From: Hymenobacter volaticus
Lineage (GTDB): Bacteria > Bacteroidota > Bacteroidia > Cytophagales > Hymenobacteraceae
Length of the DNA stretch: 64,000 nucleotides
NCBI RefSeq assembly: GCF_022921055.1
Contig: NZ_CP095061.1
Location: 2,767,501-2,831,500, forward strand
Direction: 5' to 3'
A program made the position numbers and the translations under genes. This document shows positions 35,894-44,546 of the stretch, one piece after another. The notes under the pieces are model-generated. The model was not told the origin of the DNA. It did not search any database and was given only the letters and a program-made list of their open reading frames with translations. Position 1 is the first letter of the stretch; every line of letters begins with the position of its first letter.

Positions 35894-37080
35894 AGCCAGC
35901 CCGCAATTGGGGGGTGCTAGCAGGTGCCGCCTTCCTGATGGCCACTTCAGCGGTCGGCCCCGGTTTCCTCACCCAAACCACCGTCTTCACCGAATCGTTG
36001 GGGGCCAGCTTCGGCTTCGTCATTCTGACTTCCATTATCATCGATATCGGGGTGCAGCTCACCATCTGGCGGGTTATTGCCGTGTCGGAAATGCGGGCCC
36101 CCGACATTGCCAACCGGGTGCTGCCGGGCCTTGGTGGCTTTATTTCTGCGCTCATTGTGCTCGGTGGGCTTGCCTTCAACATCGGCAACGTGGGCGGCGC
36201 GGGCCTCGGGTTGCAGGTACTGACGGGCCTGCCGGTTTCGCTTTGCGCGGTGCTGGCCGCAGCCATGTCCGTGGCTATTTTCTTGGTGCGCGAGGCGGGG
36301 CCGGTCATGGACCGGTTTGCCCAACTCATGGGGCTCGTGATGATTCTCATTATCATTTACGTAGCCGTCACGACGGGCCCGCCGGTGGCCGAAGCCGCCC
36401 TGCGCACCGTGGTTCCTACCCGCATTGATTTCACGTCCATCGTCACGCTGGTCGGTGGCACGGTAGGCGGCTACATCACCTTTTCCGGTGGTCACCGCCT
36501 CCTCGACGCAGGCATCAAAGGACCAGATGCCCTGCCCCACGTGACGCAAAGCGCCATCATGGGTGTATCGGTGGCTTCCCTAATTCGGGTGTTCCTGTTC
36601 TTGGCCACGCTCGGGGTAGTGAGCCGCGGCCTTGCTATTGATGCCAGCAATCCGCCGGCTTCGGTGTTTCAGCTGGCGGCCGGACAGGTAGGCTACAAGT
36701 TGTTTGGCGTGGTGATGTTTGCCGCGGCCATTACGTCCATCATCGGCTCGGCTTACACCTCTATTTCTTTCTTGAAGTCCCTACTGCCAAGCGTAGCCGC
36801 CCACGAAAACCGCTTTATTATCGCCTTTATCGTGGTGTCGACGCTGGCCTTCGTGACCATCGGTAAGCCGGTGAGTTTGCTGGTGTGGGCCGGAGCGCTA
36901 AACGGATTCATCCTGCCGATTACGCTTGCAACCCTGCTCATAGCAGCCTACCGCCGCGACGTAGTTGGCACCTATCGGCACCCGCTGTGGCTGGCCGTGT
37001 TTGGGCTGGCAGTTGTGCTCATCATGACAGGCATGAGCGGTACCGTGCTGGTGGAGCAGGTATCGGCGCTGTTTAAGTGA
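35890..37080 (+). CDS. NRAMP-fold membrane transporter of the oxoprolinase operon (YcsG-like)
   Basis: An inner-membrane protein of 396 residues with about 11 hydrophobic helices and the overall NRAMP look. The canonical metal-binding motif DPGN of helix 1 is replaced: the segment reads [17 protein letters not shown], with Gly and Phe where Asp and Asn would be. The Met-Pro-His motif of helix 6 is also absent ([16 protein letters not shown]). Metal transport is therefore doubtful. Its start overlaps the pxpA stop, and a similar gene (ycsG) accompanies the equivalent genes in B. subtilis, so import of 5-oxoproline or a related acid is a reasonable inference. It is complete and undamaged. Confidence 0.88.
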   Translation: MKPARNWGVLAGAAFLMATSAVGPGFLTQTTVFTESLGASFGFVILTSIIIDIGVQLTIWRVIAVSEMRAPDIANRVLPGLGGFISALIVLGGLAFNIGNVGGAGLGLQVLTGLPVSLCAVLAAAMSVAIFLVREAGPVMDRFAQLMGLVMILIIIYVAVTTGPPVAEAALRTVVPTRIDFTSIVTLVGGTVGGYITFSGGHRLLDAGIKGPDALPHVTQSAIMGVSVASLIRVFLFLATLGVVSRGLAIDASNPPASVFQLAAGQVGYKLFGVVMFAAAITSIIGSAYTSISFLKSLLPSVAAHENRFIIAFIVVSTLAFVTIGKPVSLLVWAGALNGFILPITLATLLIAAYRRDVVGTYRHPLWLAVFGLAVVLIMTGMSGTVLVEQVSALFK

Positions 37081-37169
37081 GAAATAACAACACTTAATTA
37101 GCCCATTTGACTGAGCCGAGTGTACTAAAGTTTACACCTCTCAGGTACCGACCTTGCCAAAGTATATCT

Positions 37170-37266
37170 GTCATGCTGAGCGGAGCCGAAGCATCTCGCG
37201 TGCTGATGTTGCTTTAGTAAGGAGTTTACTACACTAGCGAGATGCTTCGGCTGCGCTCAGCATGAC
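37170..37266. repeat. Family-A palindromic repeat (copy 2)
   Basis: Arms at 37170-37199 and 37237-37266 share CATGCTGAGCGxAGCCGAAG with copy 1 at 11394 and are inverted with one mismatch. The spacer of 37 bases differs. It lies between the NRAMP-fold gene and the amidohydrolase gene and is not flanked by the outer arms seen at copies 1 and 3. Confidence 0.85.
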
Positions 37267-37344
37267 GTTCTAAAATGCTTATGGTTGATAAGAGCGTTTC
37301 CAACCGAGTTTTGCCTTTTTTGCTGACATTCTTTACCGCCTGCT

Positions 37345-38781
37345 ATGAAACTTGTCTACCGCTTACTTGCTTCTACTCTCCCGTTGCTAGCCGCAGGTTA
37401 TGCCAGCCGACAGCCCGCACAAGCTTCGTACGACCTCGTCATTACGCACGCCAACGTGGTAGACGTGGAAACCGGCCGGGTTTTGCCCGACCAAACCATC
37501 GCTGTCAGCAACGGTCTGATTCAACAGCTAAGCAAGTCGACTATTGCTCCGCTGGCCGCCAAACAAACCCTGGATGCGCGCGGCAAATACCTGATTCCGG
37601 GCTTGTGGGACATGCACGTGCACTTCCGGGGCGGCGACTCGCTCATTACCGCCAACCGCAACCTGCTGCCCCTCTACCTCGCCCACGGCATCACAACGGT
37701 GCGCGACGCCGGCGGCGACCTAACACCGGCGGTTTTCTCTTGGCGCCAGCAAATTCAGGCCGGACAATTGGCCGGACCGACCATCTACACCTCCGGCCCC
37801 AAGATAGATGGCCCGAAGGCGTTTTGGGCCGGTTCGTTGGAAGTCGAGACGCCCGCGCAAATTGAAAAGGCCCTGGATTCGTTGCAAGCCTTGAAGGTGG
37901 ATTACGTGAAGCTCTACGAAAGCACCATCTCCCGCGACGCCTTCCTGAACACCATTATCGCTGCCCAAAAACGGGGCATGACCACCACCGGCCACATGCC
38001 CTACACCGCTACGTTGCGCGAAGCTTCCGAACGGGGCCTCGATGCGTCGGAGCACCTCTACTACGTGTTTAAAGGCTGCTCGGCCAAGGAAGACAGCATC
38101 ACCAAGGCCGTTGAAAACAGCCTCAGCACACCCAAGCCGCTCGGTTTGTTTGCCGTGTTGCCCGCCATCTACCGCACCTACGACCCCACTACAGCCACCC
38201 GCCTCTACCGTACGTTGGTAGCCAACAAAACCGCCGTCGTGCCCACGCTCTACATCCAGAAGCTGCTGGCCGAACTCCCCGAAACCGACCACTCCCGCGA
38301 TACGCTGCTCGCCTATATCGACCCCAAGATTCAGGCCACCTACGCCCGCCGCTTGGCCGGTGCCCGGGCGCAATCCGCCGCAACTCGCGCCTTCAATAAG
38401 CAGCTCGGCGCCAAGTTCACGACCCTAGTACCAGCCATACAAAAAGCCGGGGTGACCCTGCTAGCCGGCTCCGACAGCGGCGCGTCCAACTCCTACGTGT
38501 ACCCCGGCACCTCCCTACTCGGCGAGTTAGAGTTGATGGTACAAGCCGGCCTCACGCCAACGCAGGCACTACAAGCCGCTACCATCAACGGCGCGCGTTT
38601 CCTGAAAGCCGACAAACGTTCCGGCACCATCCAGAAAGGCAAAGATGCCGACTTGGTACTCCTAGACCAGAATCCGCTAGCAAACATCACCAACCTGCGC
38701 AAAATCAACACGGTAATCACGCGCGGCAAGGTGTACAGCGCCGCCGACCTTCGGCAAATGATGAAGGCCGTAAAACACTAA
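37345..38781 (+). CDS. Exported amidohydrolase-superfamily metalloenzyme
   Basis: A binuclear metal hydrolase of the imidazolonepropionase/prolidase-like branch, 478 residues. The N-terminus MKLVYRLLASTLPLLAAGYA looks like a signal peptide, so action in the periplasm is likely. The metal ligands are visible in order: HVH in GLWDMHVHFRGGD, the carbamylated Lys in DYVKLYES, His in TTTGHMPY, His in DASEHLYYV, and Asp in LLAGSDSGASN. The C-terminal beta segment GTIQKGKDADLVLLDQNPL is standard. Substrate could be a peptide, an imidazolone or a lactone. It lies between two family-A repeats and has no close operon partner. Confidence 0.88.
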   Translation: MKLVYRLLASTLPLLAAGYASRQPAQASYDLVITHANVVDVETGRVLPDQTIAVSNGLIQQLSKSTIAPLAAKQTLDARGKYLIPGLWDMHVHFRGGDSLITANRNLLPLYLAHGITTVRDAGGDLTPAVFSWRQQIQAGQLAGPTIYTSGPKIDGPKAFWAGSLEVETPAQIEKALDSLQALKVDYVKLYESTISRDAFLNTIIAAQKRGMTTTGHMPYTATLREASERGLDASEHLYYVFKGCSAKEDSITKAVENSLSTPKPLGLFAVLPAIYRTYDPTTATRLYRTLVANKTAVVPTLYIQKLLAELPETDHSRDTLLAYIDPKIQATYARRLAGARAQSAATRAFNKQLGAKFTTLVPAIQKAGVTLLAGSDSGASNSYVYPGTSLLGELELMVQAGLTPTQALQAATINGARFLKADKRSGTIQKGKDADLVLLDQNPLANITNLRKINTVITRGKVYSAADLRQMMKAVKH

Positions 38782-38790
38782 TTTAATAGG

Positions 38791-39016
38791 GCTAATCCTC
38801 AGATGAGGAGGGGTTAGGGATGGTTGACCACGCATTGTTTACTTCGACCGTCATGCTGAGCTTGTCGAAGCATCTCGCGTGCTGACGTTGCAATGCTAAC
38901 TCAACGATTCAGGCAAGATGCTTCGGCAAGCTCAGCATGACGGTCTAGGTAGATTAGGAAAAGAAACTGCTCCTAAGCCTTCCTTATCTGATGCAGGAAC
39001 CTAGATTTTAACTCTC
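38791..39016. repeat. Composite palindromic repeat: outer arms around family-A copy 3
   Basis: The inner inverted repeat is 38846-38945 (arms extend GACCGTCATGCTGAGC with GCTCAGCATGACGGTC). The core GTCGAAG differs from copies 1 and 2. Outer imperfect arms lie near 38791-38820 (ATCCTCAGATGAGGAGGGG) and 38972-39016 (CTTCCTTATCTGATGCAGG). The layout mirrors the element ahead of dprA and ends about 20 bases before the next gene. Confidence 0.8.
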
Positions 39017-39034
39017 CTTTAGAAGAAAGCTCCT

Positions 39035-39574
39035 ATGCCTATTCGTGATATCCTCCAGCTTGGCCACCCTGTTTTGCGCCAGATAGCCCAACCCGTGCCG
39101 GACCCCACGGCGCCGACCGTGGCTGCCCTCGTAACGGACCTGACCGATACAGTAGCCCACTGGCGCGAAACCACCGGCTATGGCCGCGCTATTGCGGCCC
39201 CGCAGATCGGGGAATTGCAGCGGGTGGTTCTGCTACGCTTGCCGGGCCAGCCAGTGTGGCCGTTCATCAACCCGAGCATAGTGGCCTACAGCCCCGAGAA
39301 GACGGTAGTATGGGATGCCTGCTTGTCTTTTCTGTCCATTTTCATGCAAGTGGAGCGCTACGAATGGATTATGGTGCGCTACCAGGATCTTGCGGGCCAG
39401 TGGCACGAAACCTACGCCGGGCGCGAAGACGACCTCGCCGAACTACTCCAACACGAAATCGACCATCTTGACGGTATCCTCTCCATCGACCGAATAGTGG
39501 ACATAAAAACCCTCTGCTCCCGCGAGGAATTCGAGCGCCAATACCGCGCCGACAGCCCGTACGGAAGGTCCTAG
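39035..39574 (+). CDS. Peptide deformylase-like protein with an altered second motif
   Basis: A 179-residue protein of the deformylase family, which removes the formyl group from new proteins. Motif 1 GYGRAIAAPQIG and motif 3 QHEIDHLDG are intact, so two zinc or iron histidines and the catalytic Glu are present. Motif 2, normally EGCLS, reads DACLS, keeping the metal Cys but changing the two residues before it. The N-terminus IRDILQLGHPVLRQIAQPV is typical. Because of the altered motif and the short C-terminus this is probably an accessory, type-III-like deformylase rather than the main Def. It may also not deformylate at all. Confidence 0.88.
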   Translation: MPIRDILQLGHPVLRQIAQPVPDPTAPTVAALVTDLTDTVAHWRETTGYGRAIAAPQIGELQRVVLLRLPGQPVWPFINPSIVAYSPEKTVVWDACLSFLSIFMQVERYEWIMVRYQDLAGQWHETYAGREDDLAELLQHEIDHLDGILSIDRIVDIKTLCSREEFERQYRADSPYGRS

Positions 39575-39600
39575 ACGGTAGTCTTACCGCTACCCCCGTT

Positions 39601-39696
39601 GTCCTGCCGAGCAGGTGGCGCATCCGAAGCATCTCGTGTGCTAACCCAATGAATCAGGCAACATGCTTCAGCAAACGTATACTAGCTTAAGCATGA
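39601..39696. repeat. Decayed family-A palindromic repeat (copy 4)
   Basis: GTCCTGCCGAGC...CCGAAGCATCTCG on the left and ATGCTTCAGC...AAGCATGA on the right resemble copies 1-3 with many substitutions. It is a degenerate copy between the deformylase-like and Imm51-like genes. Confidence 0.6.
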
Positions 39697-39757
39697 TAGA
39701 TAATTTGGTTTCGGGCAAGGAACCAAGAGTCATGTGCTACCGCCTTACCTTTCGACC

Positions 39758-40120
39758 ATGGCAAATAGTTACGCTCCTTTCGTTGTCTACGATTTACAGG
39801 AAAACGCAACCCCTGAGCGCAAGTACCGCATCGTGGTGGATTTGTCGGAGATGGACGACTACTACAACGTGTTTGAGAAGCATGGGTACAGCGGCAGCGG
39901 CGCCTCCTGGGCCGAGCACATCGAAACCATCCTGGAAGAACACGCTCCCGAACTGCTAGACCACGTGGAGCTAGCCGGCGAAGGCGAAATATTCCGCGCA
40001 TACACGGATAGCCGCAGTTCCGCCGAGCAGTTCCTACGCCTGCTCCACCCCATCTTCGGCGACCTCGACAGCCTCAACAAGTACCTCAGCCAAACCGACC
40101 CCGGCGACTTTTTCGAGTAA
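39758..40120 (+). CDS. Imm51-family immunity-like protein (copy 1)
   Basis: A 120-residue acidic cytoplasmic protein, started at the ATG at 39758 rather than an upstream TTG. The block YYNVFEKHGYSGSGASWAEHIETILEEHAPELLDHVEL followed by EQFLRLLHPIFGDLDSLNKYL matches the Imm51 pattern known from polymorphic toxin loci. No toxin gene is adjacent. It begins an apparent operon with the CbrC-like gene (35 bases later) and the VWA gene. A second member with the same landmarks lies at 62849-63340. Confidence 0.8.
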   Translation: MANSYAPFVVYDLQENATPERKYRIVVDLSEMDDYYNVFEKHGYSGSGASWAEHIETILEEHAPELLDHVELAGEGEIFRAYTDSRSSAEQFLRLLHPIFGDLDSLNKYLSQTDPGDFFE

Positions 40121-40155
40121 AGACACTTTTCTTTGAACTAGCATTTGCTCTATCA

Positions 40156-40710
40156 ATGGTCACCCCGACTACGCCGCCGCAATTTGTCTTCAACCCCAAT
40201 GCGTACCAGGTAGGCCTTTTCGAGCAACAGGATATTGTGTGCGAATGCTGCCAGCAACCACGGGCGTACAACTATGCCGGGCCGATATACTGCGTGGCTA
40301 ATGTCGAGGAGTTATGTCCCTGGTGCATTGCGGATGGCTCGGCAGCGCGAAAATGGGACGCAGAATTTCAGGATTGGGCTTCTATTGAGGGACACGACCC
40401 GAACCCACAAGGCACCCCACCCGCAGCTATCAATCCGGCTTCGTTGGAAGAAGTATTATTTCGCTCACCGGCCTACAACTCCTGGCAGCAAGGCGTATGG
40501 CTGACGCATTGCCAGGATATGTGCGTGTTTCTCGGCTATGTAGGCGGCAACAACATTCGTCCCCTGCTCGATGAATTGCGTCCGGACTTAGAAGCGTGGC
40601 CTGATGAAGACTTTCTGTTGCGTAATCTGTCGGCCGATGGTAGCCTGACCGGCTATCTGTTTCAGTGCCGCCATTGTGGCCAGCATCGGCTGCATATCGA
40701 CTGTGATTAA
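40156..40710 (+). CDS. CbrC-family (UPF0167) protein
   Basis: A 184-residue cytoplasmic protein. FVFNPNAYQVGLFEQQ, then VCECCQQPRAYNYAGPIYC and LCPWCIADGSAARKWDAEFQD, is the CbrC pattern. The CECC, CPWC and CRHC groups look like zinc ligands. In E. coli CbrC overproduction gives tolerance to colicin E2, though the molecular role is not known. It sits between an Imm51-like gene and the VWA gene, each spaced about 35 bases, so all three are likely one transcript. Confidence 0.88.
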   Translation: MVTPTTPPQFVFNPNAYQVGLFEQQDIVCECCQQPRAYNYAGPIYCVANVEELCPWCIADGSAARKWDAEFQDWASIEGHDPNPQGTPPAAINPASLEEVLFRSPAYNSWQQGVWLTHCQDMCVFLGYVGGNNIRPLLDELRPDLEAWPDEDFLLRNLSADGSLTGYLFQCRHCGQHRLHIDCD

Positions 40711-40744
40711 GTAGCTTCCGCCTTTCAATTATCTGCTCCTTGTT

Positions 40745-41860
40745 ATGCCCGAATCTGCTGCTGCCCGCTGGAAACTGGTGCTCGGTTCCGCTGCCGACGC
40801 CAACAATCAAACGCCTTTCTCGCCCGACTACCAGGGCATGGACCAAGTGCTTACTGCTCTCTACGACGAACAAGATGGCAAAGAGCGCAAAGCGGGCCTC
40901 GGCGGTTCGGCTCCGCGCGTGAGCCGCTGGCTCGGCGACATTCGCACCTACTTCCCCTCCGACGTGGTAGCCGTGATGCAGCGCGACGCCATGGACCGCC
41001 TTGGCTTGCAGCAACTCCTGATGGAGCCCGAAATCTTGCGCACCGTGCAGGCTGACGTGCAATTGGTGGGCACGCTGCTATCGTTGAGCCGCGTGATGCC
41101 GCAGAAAGTGAAGCACACGGCCCGCGAAGTGGTGCGCAAAGTGGTGCAAGAGCTAGAACAAAAACTTTCCAACCCACTGCGGCAAGCCGTGCAGGGCGCC
41201 CTGAGCCGGGCCGTGCGCAATCCGCGCCCCCGCTACCGCGAAATAGATTGGGGCGCCACGATTCGGGTGAACCTAAAGCACTACCAGCCGGCGCAGCGCA
41301 CCATTATCCCGGAGCGGTTGGTGGGGTTCGGGCGGCGCGGGCAGGCACTCAAGGAAATTGTGCTGTGCGTAGACCAAAGCGGCTCGATGGCTTCGTCGGT
41401 GGTGTATACGGGCGTTTTTGGGGCGGTGCTGGCCTCCATCAAGGCGGTGAAAACGCACATGGTTGTGTTTGATACGGCTGTGGTCAACCTCAGTGAAAAC
41501 CTGCAAGATCCCGTGGATTTGCTGTTTGGCGTGCAGCTCGGCGGCGGCACCGATATCAACTTGGCCCTCACGTATTGCCAGCAGCTTATCACCCGCCCCA
41601 CCGATACCATTTTGGTTCTCGTTAGCGACCTGTACGAAGGCGGCAACGAGGCCGCCATGATCAAGCGGGCAGCAGCCCTCAAAGCCGCGGGCGTCACGGT
41701 AGTGGCCCTGCTCGCCCTCTCCGACGAAGGCGCCCCGAGCTTCGACCGACGCGTAGCCGAAAAGCTCGCCACTTTCGATATTCCTAGCTTTGCCTGCACC
41801 CCGGCGCAGTTTCCAGAACTGATGGCCGCCGCCATTCAAGGCCGGGAGCTGAAGGTGTAG
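40745..41860 (+). CDS. VWA-domain protein, probable partner of the MoxR ATPase
   Basis: A 371-residue cytoplasmic protein. The N-terminal 200 residues are helical (AREVVRKVVQELEQKL), and a von Willebrand A domain starts near residue 200. Its metal-ion-dependent adhesion site is complete: VDQSGSM (Asp210, Ser212, Ser214), the Thr in LGGGTDI, and the Asp in LVSDLYEGG. The helical-head plus C-terminal VWA order matches the VWA proteins that pair with MoxR ATPases of the SWIM/DUF5691 type. Here it lies 15 kb from the MoxR gene. The pairing is inferred from family habit, not from position. Confidence 0.88.
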   Translation: MPESAAARWKLVLGSAADANNQTPFSPDYQGMDQVLTALYDEQDGKERKAGLGGSAPRVSRWLGDIRTYFPSDVVAVMQRDAMDRLGLQQLLMEPEILRTVQADVQLVGTLLSLSRVMPQKVKHTAREVVRKVVQELEQKLSNPLRQAVQGALSRAVRNPRPRYREIDWGATIRVNLKHYQPAQRTIIPERLVGFGRRGQALKEIVLCVDQSGSMASSVVYTGVFGAVLASIKAVKTHMVVFDTAVVNLSENLQDPVDLLFGVQLGGGTDINLALTYCQQLITRPTDTILVLVSDLYEGGNEAAMIKRAAALKAAGVTVVALLALSDEGAPSFDRRVAEKLATFDIPSFACTPAQFPELMAAAIQGRELKV

Positions 41861-42000
41861 CGGCAACCTTCCTTAACTGACACCGAGCAAAGCTAGGGCA
41901 ACAGGGTAGTTTCGAATGAAGCCCGGCTGAGGGTTGAAAACGCGTGGCGCTATGCCCGGAGGCTGTACATTCGTCCCCGAGTCGACGTTTTGACGCCCCT

Positions 42001-44412
42001 ATGAAACATACTGCCCTAGCCTTCGTCTTGCTGCTCTTAACTTCAGGTATGCAAGCCCAAAACCTACCCGCCAAAACCGCCCTCTTCGACGCTGGCTGGC
42101 GTTTCCACCGTGGCGGGGCGCAGGGCGCAGAAAAAGCAGGCTTCGACGACGCCAAGTGGCAACCCGTCGACCTGCCCCACGACTGGAGCATCGAGGACTT
42201 GCCAGGCACTTCCTCGCCTTTCCACCCCGATGCCATCAGTCAAACCAGCGGTGGCTTCACTACGGGAGGCACTGGCTGGTACCGCAAAACCTTTGTGGTG
42301 CCCGCCGCCCAAAAGGGCCAGCGCGTGCAGTTGCAGTTCGACGGCATTTACATGAACGCCGAAGTGTGGCTAAACGGGCAATCCTTGGGCCGACACCCGT
42401 ACGGCTACACCAGCTTCTGGTACGATGTGACCGATAAAGTGAAGTTTGGGGAAAGCAACGTGGTGGCGGTGGAAGTGAAAAACGAAGGCGCCAACAGCCG
42501 CTGGTATTCGGGCTCGGGCATTTATAGGCACGTATGGCTCACGGTGCAGGCGCCGGTGCACATCGAGCAGTGGGGCACCTACCTGACCACCCCGGAAATC
42601 ACCGCTACTTCGGCGCAAGTGAAAGCGGAAACTCGGGTGCTTAACCAAAGTGCGCAGCCCGCCCAGTTCACCCTAGTTACTCGCCTCCGCAACCCCAAAG
42701 GCAAGGAGGTGGCACGCACCGAATCCAAGCAAACCGTAGCGGCCGGCGCCGCGGCCACCGTGGCGCAGACCTTGGCCGTCAAGTCGCCGGAACGGTGGTC
42801 GGTGGATAAGCCCGCGCTGTATAGCGCCCTGACAGAAGTATATCAAGGCCAGCAGTTGCTCGACCAGCAGGAGACGCCGTTCGGCATTCGCACGATTTCG
42901 TTTGATGCGCAGAACGGTTTCCGGCTGAACGGCCAGGCCATGAAGCTGAAAGGCGGCTGTTTTCACCACGACAACGGCCCTCTTGGCGCTAAAGCCTACG
43001 ACCGGGCCGAGGAGCGCAAAATCGAGTTACTGAAAGCCAGCGGCTACAACGCCATCCGCTGCTCCCACAATCCGCCTTCCCCGGCCCTGCTCGCCGCCTG
43101 CGACCAACTTGGTATGTTGGTCATCGACGAAGCGTTCGATCAGTGGCGGGAAGCTAAAAACCCCTACGACTACAGTCTTTACTTCGATAAGTGGTGGCAA
43201 AAAGATGTGGCTAGCATGATGCTCCGCGACCGAAACCACCCGAGCATCATTCTTTGGAGCCTCGGCAACGAAATACCCGAACGCGGCAAGCCCGAAGGCG
43301 CCAAAACTGCCCACGAGCTAGCCGACTTCATTCGTACCCTTGACACCAGCCGACCTATCACAGCAGCCGTCAACGGCCTCGCTCCCGACAAGGACCCGTA
43401 TTTCGCCGAACTTGACGTGGCCGGTTACAACTACGCCGCCGGCGGCGACCATCACCAGAAAGACATCTACGCCCAAGACCACACCCGTCTGCCCAACCGG
43501 GTGATGTACGGCTCGGAAACCTACCCGCTCGAAGCGTTTGATAGCTGGATGAAAACTCTGGACCATCCCTACGTAATCGGCGACTTTGTCTGGACCGCCT
43601 TCGACTACATCGGTGAAGCCAGTATTGGCTGGCTCGGCTACTGGCAATACCAATCCTTCTATCCCTGGAACCTGGCCTTCTGCGGCGACATCGACATTTG
43701 CGGCTGGAAACGGCCCCAATCCTACTACCGTGATGCCCTCTGGAAAGAAAATCAAGTTTCGCTTTTCGTGAAGCCACCCACGCCGTCTTTCCCCTTGAAC
43801 CCGACCAAAGAAGAGTGGAGCAAATGGGAATGGCGCGACTTGCTAGCCGACTGGACTTGGCCGGGCCAAGAAAACAAGCCCCTGACCGTGGAAGTGTATT
43901 CTTCCTGCGAACAGGTGGAGCTGTTCCTCAATGGCAAGAGCCTCGGCACCAAGCCCACCATCCGCTCCACCCAGTTCACCGCCACCTGGACCGTACCCTA
44001 CCAGCCCGGTGAGCTAAAAGCCATCGGCCGCAACGGCAAAAAGCAAGTGGGTGTGGCCGAACTGCGCACCGCCGCTCAACCCACCCGCCTAGCCCTCACC
44101 GCCGACCGTAAGTCCATCAAAGCCGATGGCCAGGACCTAAGCTACATCACCGTGGAGCTGCTTGACAGCAAAGGCGTCCGCCACCCCAAAGCAGAAAACG
44201 CTTTGAAGTTCGAGTTAAGCGGCCCCGGCACCATCGTTGGGGTCGGCAACGCCAACCCCATCAGCACCGAAAGCTACCAACGCCCCCAGCGGAACGCTTG
44301 GCAAGGACGCGCGCTAGTTGTAGTGAAGTCAAATCAGCAAGTCGGTAAACTCACCCTTCGCGCCACAGCAGAAGGGATGCCAGCCGCCGACGTAACGGTT
44401 GAAGTTCGTTAG
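42001..44412 (+). CDS. GH2 beta-galactosidase, exported
   Basis: A secreted glycoside hydrolase of 803 residues from the ATG at 42001, whose signal peptide ends SGMQAQ. The open frame upstream to 41944 is not credible. The order is a jelly-roll sugar-binding domain, an immunoglobulin-like domain, and a TIM barrel with the acid/base Glu424 in WSLGNEIPE and the nucleophile Glu506 in YGSETYP. C-terminal Ig-like (DUF4982-like) domains follow. Such enzymes remove terminal beta-galactose from plant glycans or host glycans. The convergent 44547 gene and terminator show it is a single-gene unit at the border of the first PUL. Confidence 0.93.
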   Translation: MKHTALAFVLLLLTSGMQAQNLPAKTALFDAGWRFHRGGAQGAEKAGFDDAKWQPVDLPHDWSIEDLPGTSSPFHPDAISQTSGGFTTGGTGWYRKTFVVPAAQKGQRVQLQFDGIYMNAEVWLNGQSLGRHPYGYTSFWYDVTDKVKFGESNVVAVEVKNEGANSRWYSGSGIYRHVWLTVQAPVHIEQWGTYLTTPEITATSAQVKAETRVLNQSAQPAQFTLVTRLRNPKGKEVARTESKQTVAAGAAATVAQTLAVKSPERWSVDKPALYSALTEVYQGQQLLDQQETPFGIRTISFDAQNGFRLNGQAMKLKGGCFHHDNGPLGAKAYDRAEERKIELLKASGYNAIRCSHNPPSPALLAACDQLGMLVIDEAFDQWREAKNPYDYSLYFDKWWQKDVASMMLRDRNHPSIILWSLGNEIPERGKPEGAKTAHELADFIRTLDTSRPITAAVNGLAPDKDPYFAELDVAGYNYAAGGDHHQKDIYAQDHTRLPNRVMYGSETYPLEAFDSWMKTLDHPYVIGDFVWTAFDYIGEASIGWLGYWQYQSFYPWNLAFCGDIDICGWKRPQSYYRDALWKENQVSLFVKPPTPSFPLNPTKEEWSKWEWRDLLADWTWPGQENKPLTVEVYSSCEQVELFLNGKSLGTKPTIRSTQFTATWTVPYQPGELKAIGRNGKKQVGVAELRTAAQPTRLALTADRKSIKADGQDLSYITVELLDSKGVRHPKAENALKFELSGPGTIVGVGNANPISTESYQRPQRNAWQGRALVVVKSNQQVGKLTLRATAEGMPAADVTVEVR

Positions 44413-44421
44413 CTTATCAGT

Positions 44422-44472
44422 TTCACAAAAAAAGGGGTCGAGGCAATGTGCCTCGACCCCTTTTTTTGTGAA
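44422..44472. terminator. Bidirectional terminator between GH2 and GH43 genes
   Basis: A 22-bp perfect stem with a 7-base loop has A7 on the left and T7 on the right, so it works in both directions between convergent genes. Confidence 0.9.
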
Positions 44473-44546
44473 GGTGTCACCTGTAAGTAAGCTGGTCAGA
44501 ACTAGGAGATATAAACTAGTTTCTAGTTCTGGCCTGAAATGTTTGC

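Noticed and set aside
37275..37865. 196-codon plus-strand frame starting before the amidohydrolase
   Set aside because: It overlaps the amidohydrolase in another frame. Only the 37345 frame has the HxH and GxDxG metal motifs.
37170..39696. Family-A repeats as a CRISPR array
   Set aside because: The units are inverted within themselves, spaced irregularly by genes, and have no cas genes.
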